Positions 1-7,956 of a DNA stretch of 64,000 nt are shown piece by piece (the stretch's first letter is position 1; the number at the start of each line of letters is the position of its first letter). Made by a program: the position numbers and the translations under genes. Under the pieces are notes generated by a model, which saw nothing but the letters and a program-made list of their open reading frames with translations, was not told the DNA's origin and ran no database searches. Source of the DNA: Flavobacterium sp. 140616W15 (lineage in GTDB: Bacteria; Bacteroidota; Bacteroidia; Flavobacteriales; Flavobacteriaceae); contig NZ_CP033068.1 in assembly GCF_003668995.1 (NCBI RefSeq), positions 4,278,001 through 4,342,000 of the forward strand, given 5' to 3'.

Positions 1-2
1 CC

Positions 3-584
3 GATATCGAGTTTAATTTTCCTTTTGGATTCAAAGAATTAGAAGGAATTCATTCTCGAACTGATTTTGATTTGAAAGCACATGAACAATTTTCTGGTAG
101 AAAATTACAATATTTTGATGCTGAATTGAATCAAAATTATGTTCCTTATGTTGTAGAAACTTCAGTAGGACTAGATAGAATGTTCTTGGCAGTTTTTGCT
201 ACTTCGTTAAAAGAAGAAACATTAGAAGATGGTTCAACAAGAACAGTATTAAAATTACCAGCAGTTCTAGCGCCAACTAAAGCAGCCGTTTTACCATTGG
301 TAAAAAAAGATGGATTGCCTGAAATCTCCAAAAAAATAATTGAAGATTTAAAATGGGATTTCAATGTTTCTTATGATGAAAAAGATGCAGTAGGAAGACG
401 TTATAGAAGACAAGATGCTTTGGGAACTCCTTTCTGTATTACTGTAGATCATCAAACTATCGAAGATCAAACAGTAACCATTCGTCATAGAGATACGATG
501 AAACAAGATCGTGTTGCTATAGCCGATTTGAGATCGATTATAGAAGACGAAGTATCAATGAAAAACTGGTTGATGAAAATGTAA
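3..584 (+). CDS. glyS: Glycine--tRNA ligase, C-terminal part (5' end outside window)
   Basis: Charges tRNA-Gly with glycine in the cytoplasm. The visible 193 residues are the C-terminal part of a class II synthetase. They open with FPFGFKELEGIHSRTDFDL, carry a motif 3-like VGLDRMFLAVF near residue 58, and end in an anticodon-binding domain with APTKAAVLP, GRRYRRQDALGTPFCITVD and TVTIRHRDTMKQ. This is the single-chain (bacterial/eukaryotic type) glycyl enzyme rather than the alpha2beta2 type. The reading frame is open from the window edge. A strong hairpin terminator follows. Confident. Confidence 0.95.
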   Translation, partial: DIEFNFPFGFKELEGIHSRTDFDLKAHEQFSGRKLQYFDAELNQNYVPYVVETSVGLDRMFLAVFATSLKEETLEDGSTRTVLKLPAVLAPTKAAVLPLVKKDGLPEISKKIIEDLKWDFNVSYDEKDAVGRRYRRQDALGTPFCITVDHQTIEDQTVTIRHRDTMKQDRVAIADLRSIIEDEVSMKNWLMKM

Positions 585-624
585 TAATAATGCACAATAT
601 TTTGTGTGTTAATTAGTTAAATAG

Positions 625-654
625 AAAAAAGCTTCTCATATGAGAAGCTTTTTT
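625..654 (+). terminator. Rho-independent terminator after glyS
   Basis: A perfect 15-bp inverted repeat centred between 639 and 640, with A-runs on the left and T-runs on the right. It lies 41 bases after the glyS stop. The symmetry would let it work in both directions, but only glyS reads into it. Confidence 0.85.
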
Positions 655-936
655 TGTTTGTAAAAGGTTGTTTTTCTAATATATAAAATAGGAATAATAA
701 ATTTAGAGAGACTTTATTTTATGTATTTCATCGGATATATTTGCACTTTATCCTTATGTGTTAACATTTGTTTAAAATGTATCAACAATAAAATGTTTAA
801 AAAAGGGAAAATATGTAATTTTAATCTCTTAATGAAAACTAAAAATAAGATTCTTTTTTTAGCCTTATATAAGAGAATAAATTTAAGAGTCATCATTTCG
901 TTTATTATTAAATAATACCACTAACAAACAAACACA
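655..936. other. Long leader region before the LytTR gene
   Basis: No convincing gene. A TATATTTG -7-like element sits at 736-743 on the plus strand. If it is the promoter, the LytTR gene has a leader of about 190 bases. Short open frames on both strands here are rich in Ile, Lys, Leu and Phe and look like AT-rich noise. Confidence 0.4.
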
Positions 937-1752
937 TTGAAAAATTATTTATACATTATTATTGATGATAGTCAAGAAAGTGTTTTGAGAACCAAGGAAG
1001 TAGCCGATAGTTTTTCAGAACTAATTTTTGTTGCTAGTGCAAATACATATAAGCAAGGATTGAATTTAGTTTTAGAACATAATCCGAATCTAATATTTCT
1101 TGAAATTGATCCCGATGATAAGACAAGTAATCTATCATTAGTATTTATTAATGAATTATATCATTATTTAAAAATTATTCCTAAAATTATAATTACGACA
1201 ACTAAAAAAGAATTTGCATTTGATGCAATTAAGTATGGAGTAATGGATTATTTGCTAAAGCCTATAAAACGTGCAGATTTGCTTAAAACTATGTTGAAAT
1301 TAGACCTGCCTAATCATGAGGTAAATTTGATTAGTAATGAAACCGTTCCAAATTATAAAGGAGCTCTCCAGGCAGATGCAATAGGACTACAAAAAAATAA
1401 TCAAGGGTTAGTACTATGTGTTAAATCATATGGAGATTATCGTTATATACAAGCAAAAGATATTACCTATATCCAAGCAGATAATAATTCGACGGATATT
1501 TATTTAAATACAGGTGAAATGATAACAGCTTTTAAAACTTTGAAATATTTTGAAGCAATTTTATTACACCCATTTATACGCATTCACAACAGTTATATTA
1601 TTAACAGAAACCATATTGCGAGAATACATACTGGGAACTCAGTGTGTTACATAAAACACTCTACAAAAAAGCTTCCGTTTTCGAAGACTTATAAAAGAAA
1701 TGTAGAGATAATAATTACCGAATTTGCTAATGGGAACTATATAGAAGTCTAA
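937..1752 (+). CDS. LytTR-family response regulator with atypical receiver
   Basis: DNA-binding transcription regulator of the LytR/AgrA type, 271 residues. Residues 4-125 resemble a receiver domain, with the acidic pair D10-D11 and the conserved Lys in DYLLKPIKRADL. The usual phosphoacceptor Asp is replaced by Glu (FLEID, E56), so phosphorylation control may be lost or mimicked. Residues about 165-265 are the LytTR domain (YIQADNNSTDIYL, then FIRIHNSYIINRNHI). The start is a TTG at 937; no in-frame ATG fits the domain edge better. It lies just upstream of a repeat-bearing secreted peptide gene and a sensor kinase, and may regulate them. That link is inference. Confidence 0.85.
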   Translation: MKNYLYIIIDDSQESVLRTKEVADSFSELIFVASANTYKQGLNLVLEHNPNLIFLEIDPDDKTSNLSLVFINELYHYLKIIPKIIITTTKKEFAFDAIKYGVMDYLLKPIKRADLLKTMLKLDLPNHEVNLISNETVPNYKGALQADAIGLQKNNQGLVLCVKSYGDYRYIQAKDITYIQADNNSTDIYLNTGEMITAFKTLKYFEAILLHPFIRIHNSYIINRNHIARIHTGNSVCYIKHSTKKLPFSKTYKRNVEIIITEFANGNYIEV

Positions 1753-1927
1753 AAACTAAGTATTTACACGTATTTGACCTACGTACGCTATCATTTGGTG
1801 TCATTCCACCATATATGGCTTTTTATTGGATTGAAAAGGGAACAACAGTACTAATTTTACATCATGATTTAGCAATAAGCGGTCATTAAAAATGTAAAAA
1901 AACACTAACAATAAAAAATCCCAAATC

Positions 1928-2173
1928 ATGAAAAAGTCATTCACAACAATCGCATTATTTTCTTTAGTATTAGTAGCAACTTCTTTTACTACACCAGAAA
2001 ACATTATTTCATCAGAAACAGTAAGTAGTTTGAAAAATCCAATAGATGGCGGTGTTTCAGTTGGAGGAGGAAGAAAACAAGATATATTTGCAGCACAAGT
2101 AGCGTCAACAGCTAATTACAGACAACCTATAGACGGTGGTGTTTCAGTTGGAGGAGGAAGAAAACAAGACTAA
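1928..2173 (+). CDS. Small secreted protein with two identical 15-residue repeats
   Basis: 81-residue protein of unknown function. Residues 1-20 are a Sec signal peptide (MKK, then a hydrophobic stretch ending near ATSFTT). The mature part has two identical units, PIDGGVSVGGGRKQD, at residues 38-52 and 67-81; the second is the exact C-terminus. At DNA level the 45-base copies (2039-2083 and 2126-2170) differ at four positions, all synonymous, so the peptide sequence appears to be under selection. The layout recalls precursors cut into repeated mature peptides. It sits between a LytTR regulator and a kinase with a TPR sensor, and has its own terminator. Function is inferred only. Confidence 0.75.
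   Translation: MKKSFTTIALFSLVLVATSFTTPENIISSETVSSLKNPIDGGVSVGGGRKQDIFAAQVASTANYRQPIDGGVSVGGGRKQD
2039..2170 (+). repeat. Two 45-bp in-frame direct repeats in the small secreted protein gene
   Basis: Units 2039-2083 and 2126-2170 are 87 bases apart start to start and match at 41 of 45 bases by my count. The four differences fall in third codon positions and do not change the protein. Confidence 0.9.
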
Positions 2174-2196
2174 AATAAAAACACATATTTTGTATT

Positions 2197-2227
2197 AAGG
2201 CTGTCAATTTTTTGGCAGCCTTTTTTT
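2197..2227 (+). terminator. Terminator after the small secreted protein gene
   Basis: A 10-bp stem (2197-2206 with 2213-2222, one G-T pair), a 6-base loop and a T-run to 2227. It isolates the small protein transcript from the downstream kinase gene. Confidence 0.85.
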
Positions 2228-2251
2228 GTATGGATAGTTTTACTATTTTTG

Positions 2252-4327
2252 ATGAAACTCAAAAAAATATTGAAAAATAACTACTCTATATTATTGTTAT
2301 TATTTGTTGTCTTGTTTGGGTGTACCAATAAAAACAGGAAAAACAATAGCCTGCATTCTTCTATAGATAGTCTACCAGTATATTTATCATTGGCGAACGA
2401 TGTTAATTTGCCATTTAAGGACAAACAAGACTATAATAAAAAAGCATTTACCATAATTATAAATCAAAAGGATGACTCGCTTAATAAAGTAAATTTATTT
2501 AAAGTAGCTAATCGGTATTATAATATGAGTGATTGGCCTTCATATGAAGAGGTGTCAAAATTAATTTTGGAACGATCAAAAAATAGCTATGATTCAATTC
2601 ATATGGCTAAAGCGTATACTTACTTAGGAGATTACTATAGTCTAAGAGCGGTTCCGGATAGTGCTTTTATGAACTATTTTAAGGCGGAGAAAGTATATCT
2701 TCGTACTGATGATAAATATAATCTGGCGAAAACCTTTTTAAGTAAAGCAAATTTACAATTTAGCGTAGGAGATCTTTTCGAAAGCGAAATAACAGTTTTT
2801 AAAGCTTTACGGATTTTAAAACAGCAAAAAAATGTAAGTAACTTATTATATGATTCGTATAATCTTTTAGGAGTAATATATAATGAACAAGAAGAATTTA
2901 ATAAAGCGTTAGAATTTCATAATAAGGCTTTAGGTACTCTTGGCGATAAATCTATTGCTTCAGATCTTCAGTTAAAAGCAACTTCACTAAACAACATTGG
3001 TTTTGTTTATTTAAGCACATACAATTATAAACAAGCAAAAGAATCTTTTAGAAAAGGGTTAGAACAAAAGAACTTATTTAAAGAAAAAACGACCTTGTAT
3101 GCCATGTTGTTAGATAATTTTGCTTATTCTAGATTTAAATTAAAAGAATCTGAAGGGCTTCCAGAACAGTTTTATAAGGCTTTAAAGATAAGGGATAGTT
3201 TAAATTTAACTTCGGGAATAATACTTAACAAAATGCATCTGTCAGAGTATTATTCATATAAAAAAGACACTTTAAAAGCAATACATTATTCTGAAGAAGC
3301 GCTTGGCTTGTCTAGAAAATCTAATAGACTTAGGAATATTTTAGAGGCTCTAAAGCAAATCGCTGTTGTTGATCCTAAAAAAGCTTCGGCTTATTCAAAA
3401 GAATATATTCAGATTAATGAAAAATTGCAAAAGGAAGAAAGAAAGATGGGAGAGAAATTTTCCCGAATAGAATATGAAACAAATGAAATAAAAGATGAAA
3501 ATACGAGTTTAAATATTCAAAATAGAACACTGATGTATGTTTTTAGTATCTGTGGTTTGCTAGGGGTCTTTTTTTATGCTTATTTGACACAAAAATCCAA
3601 AAATAGAGAACTGCTTTTTAAACAACAGCAGCAGGTCGCTAATGAAGATATTTATAATTTAATGATTTCACAACAAAATGCAATTGAGACAATTAGGATA
3701 AAAGAAAAGAAAAAGGTTGCTCAAGATTTACATGATGGAATTTTGGGTAGAATGTTCGGAGTCAGAATTAGTTTAGATAGTTTGGATAAAATAGATGATG
3801 CAACAGCACCTGTAAAGCGTAAAAAATATTTATCAGATTTGAGAGAGATCGAACAAGATATTCGTGAAATTTCACATGATTTGAACAAAGAGAAATCAGA
3901 ATTGATTAATAATTTTGCTGTTATTGTTAACAAATTATTGGAGAATCAAAAAGGTACTTTTGACTCAAAATTGATTACAAATATCGATTCGAGTATTAGG
4001 TGGGATTTGGTTAGTAACTCTATTAAAATAAATTTATACAGAATTATTCAAGAAGCATTGCAAAATTGTAACAAGTATGCACATGCAAAAACAATAAAAA
4101 TAGAGCTTAAAAATGAAGTTAATTACTTGTCTTTATTAATAGCTGACGATGGAGTAGGGTTTAATGTCAAGAGAACTAAAAAAGGAATTGGTTTGCAAAA
4201 TATTTTTTATCGTACCAAAGAATGTAATGGAACTATTGATATTAAATCTAATAAAGTAGAAGGAACCAATATAGTAATTAAAATACCGATTGATCAAAAA
4301 ATAAACCTACAGAATAATGACAATTGA
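2252..4327 (+). CDS. TPR-containing lipoprotein sensor histidine kinase (NarX/LiaS-type)
   Basis: Membrane sensor kinase of 691 residues. The N-terminus is a lipoprotein-type signal ending LFGC, so the sensor part is probably tethered outside the inner membrane. Residues about 90-370 are TPR-like helical repeats (for example NLLGVIYNEQEEFNKALEFH). A coiled coil follows, then a membrane helix at about 427-447. The kinase has a HisKA_3 dimerisation domain with H494 in AQDLHDGILGR and an ATPase domain with QEALQNCNKYAHA, DDGVGF and GIGLQN. ATG at 2252 is preferred over the TTG just before it. The stop overlaps the response regulator start by 11 bases, so the two are co-translated. TPR sensors often bind peptides, which makes the upstream peptide gene interesting. 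Confidence 0.9.
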   Translation: MKLKKILKNNYSILLLLFVVLFGCTNKNRKNNSLHSSIDSLPVYLSLANDVNLPFKDKQDYNKKAFTIIINQKDDSLNKVNLFKVANRYYNMSDWPSYEEVSKLILERSKNSYDSIHMAKAYTYLGDYYSLRAVPDSAFMNYFKAEKVYLRTDDKYNLAKTFLSKANLQFSVGDLFESEITVFKALRILKQQKNVSNLLYDSYNLLGVIYNEQEEFNKALEFHNKALGTLGDKSIASDLQLKATSLNNIGFVYLSTYNYKQAKESFRKGLEQKNLFKEKTTLYAMLLDNFAYSRFKLKESEGLPEQFYKALKIRDSLNLTSGIILNKMHLSEYYSYKKDTLKAIHYSEEALGLSRKSNRLRNILEALKQIAVVDPKKASAYSKEYIQINEKLQKEERKMGEKFSRIEYETNEIKDENTSLNIQNRTLMYVFSICGLLGVFFYAYLTQKSKNRELLFKQQQQVANEDIYNLMISQQNAIETIRIKEKKKVAQDLHDGILGRMFGVRISLDSLDKIDDATAPVKRKKYLSDLREIEQDIREISHDLNKEKSELINNFAVIVNKLLENQKGTFDSKLITNIDSSIRWDLVSNSIKINLYRIIQEALQNCNKYAHAKTIKIELKNEVNYLSLLIADDGVGFNVKRTKKGIGLQNIFYRTKECNGTIDIKSNKVEGTNIVIKIPIDQKINLQNNDN

Positions 4328-5009
4328 TAAAGCCCCAGAAGAAATAATTAAGAACAATATACTAATAGTAGATGATCACCCTTTTATAATTGAAGGGTAT
4401 AAAAATGCAATTACAAGATACAAACCTAAAGAGTATGATTTTTTAATCACTCAGGCCAAAGATTGTAAGTCAGGATATGATAGTATTATAGATTCTAAAA
4501 TAGCAGATTTTGATATTGCATTTTTAGACATAAGTATGCCAGCTTATGAAGAAAAGGAAATATATTCGGGAGAAGATTTGGCAAAGCTTATTATGGAACA
4601 CATGCCCCATTGTAAAATAATATTGCTGACAATGTATACCGAATTGCTAAAAATAAAAACCATTATTAGAACGATAAAACCTAAAGGGTTAATTATAAAA
4701 AATGATTTAACATTTGATGAATTGCTTTTTGCTTTTGATAATGTTATGAAAGATAAAACCTATTATAGTCAGTCGGTTATCGAAATGTTAAAAGAATCCC
4801 CAAAAGATTCGATAGAAATAGATCAGCTAGATGAGCAGATTCTTTTTCATTTGTCAAAAGGAACCAAGATAGATGAAATTCCGCATTATATTCCGATCTC
4901 TTTAAAAGCAACAGTAAAGAGGATAGAAAATTTGAAAGGACTGCTAAACGTAAATGAAGGAACAAATGATGATTTGGTAAAAGAAGCAAGGAACAAAGAA
5001 CTTTTATAA
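4317..5009 (+). CDS. Response regulator partner of the TPR kinase
   Basis: 230 residues. The receiver domain (about 13-140) has the acidic pair D19-D20 and phosphoacceptor D71 in AFLDISMP. The C-terminal part (about 165-215) looks like a diverged LuxR-type helix-turn-helix: LDEQILFHLSKGTKIDEIP, then a recognition helix-like KATVKRIENLKG. It overlaps the kinase gene by 11 bases and is its likely phosphorylation partner. The output domain is divergent, so DNA targets cannot be guessed. Confidence 0.88.
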   Translation: MTIDKAPEEIIKNNILIVDDHPFIIEGYKNAITRYKPKEYDFLITQAKDCKSGYDSIIDSKIADFDIAFLDISMPAYEEKEIYSGEDLAKLIMEHMPHCKIILLTMYTELLKIKTIIRTIKPKGLIIKNDLTFDELLFAFDNVMKDKTYYSQSVIEMLKESPKDSIEIDQLDEQILFHLSKGTKIDEIPHYIPISLKATVKRIENLKGLLNVNEGTNDDLVKEARNKELL

Positions 5010-5030
5010 AAAGACTATTTTAATAAAAAC

Positions 5031-5060
5031 AAAAAAGACATCAATAGATGTCTTTTTTGT
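5031..5060. terminator. Bidirectional terminator between response regulator and thiL
   Basis: A 12-bp stem (5031-5042 with 5047-5058) and a 4-base AATA loop, with A-runs and T-runs on opposite sides. It serves both convergent transcripts. Confidence 0.9.
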
Positions 5061-5075
5061 TTTTGAATATGAGGG

Positions 5076-6122
5076 TTATTCGCTTAAAGCGTCCCATCCA
5101 CGAGCTTTTAAAGCAATTTTTGTATTAGCACGAGTTACTAAGTGAATCCCTTCGCTTTCTTGCGTCATATGACCAATAATTGAGAAGTTTGGATTTGCTT
5201 TTATTTTTTCGAAATCTTCCATAGCAATAGTAAAAAGCAATTCATAATCTTCTCCGCCATTTATTGCTACTGTGGTGCTATCGATATTAAACTCTTCACA
5301 AACACTAATGAATTGAGGATCTAGAGGTAATTTGTCTTCGTATAAATTACAACCTACTTTAGATTGCTTGCATAAATGAATAATCTCAGAAGATAATCCA
5401 TCAGAAATGTCAATCATAGAAGTTGGTTTAATCTCAAGAGCGTGTAATAAAGTACGAATGTCTTTACGAGCTTCAGGTTTTAATTGGCGCTCAATTAAAT
5501 AAGTATAAGCATCTAAATCGGGTTGAGAATTAGGGTTTACCTGAAAAACTTGTTTCTCTCTTTCTAAAACTTGTAATCCCATATAGGCAGCTCCAATGTC
5601 GCCAGTAACAACCAATAAATCGGTTTGTTTGGCGCCATCTCTATACACAATTTCATTCTCATCGGCTTCACCAATAGCTGTAATGCTAATAATCAGCCCT
5701 TTTTGAGATGAGGTAGTATCACCACCAATTACATCTACATTATATTCTTTGGCAGCATGTGTAATACCTGCAAATAACTCTTCTAGGGCTTCTAAAGGAA
5801 AACGATTAGAAACTGCTACAGAAACAGTTATTTGTGTTGGCTTGGCATTCATAGCGCAAATGTCAGAGATGTTTACTACGACAGCTTTGTAGCCTAAATG
5901 CTTTAAAGGCATATAAGCCAAATCAAAATGCACGCCCTCGATTAATAAATCGGTAGAAACAACTACTTTTTTATCTTTAAAATCTAATACGGCTGCATCA
6001 TCACCGATACTTTTTAAAGTAGATTCCTGAGTAACATCAAAGTTTCGTGTTAAGTGCTCAATTAGTCCAAATTCGCCTAATTGTGCTATGCTGGTACGTT
6101 GTGGGTTTTTATCTTCAATCAT
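5076..6122 (-). CDS. thiL: Thiamine-monophosphate kinase
   Basis: Phosphorylates thiamine monophosphate to the active cofactor thiamine diphosphate, using ATP. About 348 residues, as expected for ThiL. Visible motifs: an N-terminal GEFGLIEHLT, then IGDDAAVLDF, VVSTDLLIEGVHF and VVNISDICAMNAKP, and later VIGGDTTSS, DISDGLSSEI and INGGEDYELLFT, all of the PurM/ThiL fold. The frame is open upstream to 6155, but the ATG at 6122 (MIEDKNPQRTSIAQL) fits the family start better. Convergent with the response regulator; no thiamine biosynthesis genes adjoin it. Confidence 0.95.
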   Translation of the reverse strand: MIEDKNPQRTSIAQLGEFGLIEHLTRNFDVTQESTLKSIGDDAAVLDFKDKKVVVSTDLLIEGVHFDLAYMPLKHLGYKAVVVNISDICAMNAKPTQITVSVAVSNRFPLEALEELFAGITHAAKEYNVDVIGGDTTSSQKGLIISITAIGEADENEIVYRDGAKQTDLLVVTGDIGAAYMGLQVLEREKQVFQVNPNSQPDLDAYTYLIERQLKPEARKDIRTLLHALEIKPTSMIDISDGLSSEIIHLCKQSKVGCNLYEDKLPLDPQFISVCEEFNIDSTTVAINGGEDYELLFTIAMEDFEKIKANPNFSIIGHMTQESEGIHLVTRANTKIALKARGWDALSE

Positions 6123-6283
6123 TTTTTCTAAGTTCCAAAGTTTATTGAGGGGCAAAGGTACAAAGGTTTTTTTTATAAATAAGTTTCTGACTCTAAAGAC
6201 ACCAGACAGCTTTTTTTGAGTAATAATTAAAATAATTAATAACTTTATTTTACTACTGACAAACTGTTGTCACCAGCTCAATT

Positions 6284-6291
6284 TACTTTTG
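6284..6291 (+). promoter_or_regulatory. Candidate -7 element (TACTTTTG) for the DinB gene
   Basis: Matches the Bacteroidota TAnnTTTG element, 28 bases before the ATG at 6320. A TTG at 6267-6269 is closer than the usual spacing, so the -33 element is uncertain. Confidence 0.4.
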
Positions 6292-6319
6292 AAGTAATAA
6301 AAAATCAAACTTTAAAATT

Positions 6320-6799
6320 ATGAAAACACTAGTAGCACAAGTTATTACTCCAGAAGATTTATTAAAACATTGGCAAGGACATCGCGCATTAACACGTCAT
6401 GTTATAGAAGCGTTCCCGGAAAAAGATTTTTTTGAATTTTCTATCGGAGGGATGCGTACTTTTTCAAAAATAGCAGATGAGCTTTTGGCTATTGCGGCAC
6501 CAGCTCTAAAAAGTATCGTAGAAAGAGAGAGTCAGCCTTTTAAAGAAGGAGAAGAAAAATTGATTTTTAAGGCACAATATCTTGAAAAATGGGATGAATC
6601 TACAGAAGAGATTAATCAATATTGGGAAAAATTAACGATAGAAGACTTTAATGAAACTTTTAATTTGTTTGGACAATATGAATTTCCGATTATTCAGAAT
6701 ATCTTGTATTTTATAGATAATGAAGTACATCATCGTGGACAAGGTTATGTTTATTTGAGAGCCTTGGGTATTGAACCTCCATTTTTCTGGGAAAGATAA
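6320..6799 (+). CDS. DinB/YfiT-like family protein
   Basis: 159 residues with a DinB-like four-helix fold. Metal-binding type histidines are visible: H in LLKHWQGHRALTRHV near the N-terminus, and HHRGQGYVYLRALG near residue 137. Many members are metal-dependent thiol transferases or damage-induced proteins, but the substrate cannot be read here. It converges on a WYL regulator through a shared terminator. A second DinB protein is at 25619. Confidence 0.85.
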   Translation: MKTLVAQVITPEDLLKHWQGHRALTRHVIEAFPEKDFFEFSIGGMRTFSKIADELLAIAAPALKSIVERESQPFKEGEEKLIFKAQYLEKWDESTEEINQYWEKLTIEDFNETFNLFGQYEFPIIQNILYFIDNEVHHRGQGYVYLRALGIEPPFFWER

Positions 6800-6806
6800 A
6801 ATGATT

Positions 6807-6846
6807 AAAACTCCTAAAATAAGATGAAACTTGTTTTAGGAGTTTT
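6807..6846. terminator. Bidirectional terminator between DinB and WYL regulator genes
   Basis: A 13-bp perfect stem (6807-6819 with 6834-6846) with A/T flanks. The right arm contains the stop codon of the minus-strand regulator, so coding end and terminator overlap. Confidence 0.88.
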
Positions 6847-7807
6847 TTTCTAGAAGTCTGTTTTTGTTTTTATCTAACAATTCTAAAACCCGAAGTTTTA
6901 ATCGCTCAGGTTCAATTATCGTAGCATAATCACCAAACATTAAAAACCAACGAGGGAAACCTTCTTCAATGTCGCGTGACATAAAAGTCATTTCAATTTG
7001 GTGCTCTACTTCTCTTTCAGAAATAAAACCATGGTATTTTAGCTCATATGATAAATATCGAGCTATTTTTTTTTCGACAAGAATACGCACTTTGGTAGTC
7101 GAGATAGTTTCATTCTTGTTCAAATAAGTCTCTAGAGAATCATGTTCTAATGTAAAGAGTTTATCTGTTTTTTTTATCGCATGTATGCGATCGGCTCGAA
7201 ATTGTCTGTAATCGCTACGTAAATGACAATATCCTATAACGTACCAATTGTTATTATCATGAAAAACGCCAACTGACTCTATGTTTCTCTCAATAATTTC
7301 ATCTGAATTTAATGCTTTATAGGAAAGGATAATTTGTTTTTTCTCGGCAATACTTTCAAATAGAACTGCTAAAGTATTTGGAGATTTATCATTAAAAAGC
7401 TTTTCGGCAGATTGCATTAAAACGTTTGATTCAATTGTAGAAACCCAATCCTTATCGTCGCTATTGAGCACTGCTTTTAATTTATACATGGCCGAAGCAT
7501 AATGGTTTCCCAATGCAGTGTCAGTGAATTTTTGCATCAATTTTTCGGCAGCGATAAAACTGCTTGCTTCTTCTTTAGTAAACATTACAGGAGGTAAGCG
7601 GTATCCTTCCATCAAAGCATAACCAACTCCGGCTTCACTGTAGATAGGAACTCCAGAAGCTTCAAGAGTGCGAATATCGCGATAAATAGTTCGCAAACTG
7701 CAGTCAAAACGATTGGCCAATTCCTGCGCTTTTACAATTTTTTTAGATTGCAATTGGATAAGAATAGCCACAATTCGGTCAAATCGTTTGGGAGTTTCGT
7801 CGAGCAT
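6836..7807 (-). CDS. HTH/WYL-domain transcriptional regulator
   Basis: 323-residue regulator of the YafY/PafC class. Residues 8-65 form a winged helix-turn-helix (FDRIVAILIQLQSKKIVKAQ, then ELANRFDCSLRTIYRDIRTLEASGVPIYSE). The WYL ligand-binding domain spans about 140-215, with NWYVIGYCHLRSDYRQFRADRI. A C-terminal WCX extension ends the protein. Such proteins often sense nucleic acid fragments or small ligands; the target here is unknown. Confidence 0.88.
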   Translation of the reverse strand: MLDETPKRFDRIVAILIQLQSKKIVKAQELANRFDCSLRTIYRDIRTLEASGVPIYSEAGVGYALMEGYRLPPVMFTKEEASSFIAAEKLMQKFTDTALGNHYASAMYKLKAVLNSDDKDWVSTIESNVLMQSAEKLFNDKSPNTLAVLFESIAEKKQIILSYKALNSDEIIERNIESVGVFHDNNNWYVIGYCHLRSDYRQFRADRIHAIKKTDKLFTLEHDSLETYLNKNETISTTKVRILVEKKIARYLSYELKYHGFISEREVEHQIEMTFMSRDIEEGFPRWFLMFGDYATIIEPERLKLRVLELLDKNKNRLLEKNS

Positions 7808-7811
7808 TTTT

Positions 7812-7880
7812 TTCTTTTAAGGTACTAAGGTTTTGAGAAGCTAAGTTACTAAGGTTTTTGAAATTCGTAGCGACAGAAAA
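7812..7880. repeat. Word repeat built on TACTAAGGTTTT
   Basis: The spacer holds near-direct copies of TACTAAGGTTTT (about 7819 and 7848) plus a GAAGCTAAG word. It resembles the spacers near 15350 and 58923, which share the AGGTTCTAAG-type words. Confidence 0.5.
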
Positions 7881-7883
7881 CAA

Positions 7884-7911
7884 AAAACCCGACAACTTTA
7901 GTCATCGGGTT
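7884..7911 (-). terminator. Terminator of lepA
   Basis: GC-containing stem AACCCGA (7886-7892) paired with TCGGGTT (7905-7911). It is followed on the minus strand by a T-run, 46 bases beyond the lepA stop. Confidence 0.85.
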
Positions 7912-7956
7912 CAATCTATATTCTATTCTCTTTATTTTTTCTTCTAAAATAAAAAA

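Noticed and set aside
721..915. Open frame of 64 codons upstream of the LytTR gene
   Set aside because: Rich in Ile, Lys, Phe and Leu from AT-rich DNA, overlapped by another frame on the opposite strand, and it starts before the likely promoter. Looks like leader sequence, not a gene.
1801..2004. Open frame antisense to the start of the repeat-peptide gene
   Set aside because: Shadow of the signal-peptide codons on the other strand; no start context and no family likeness.
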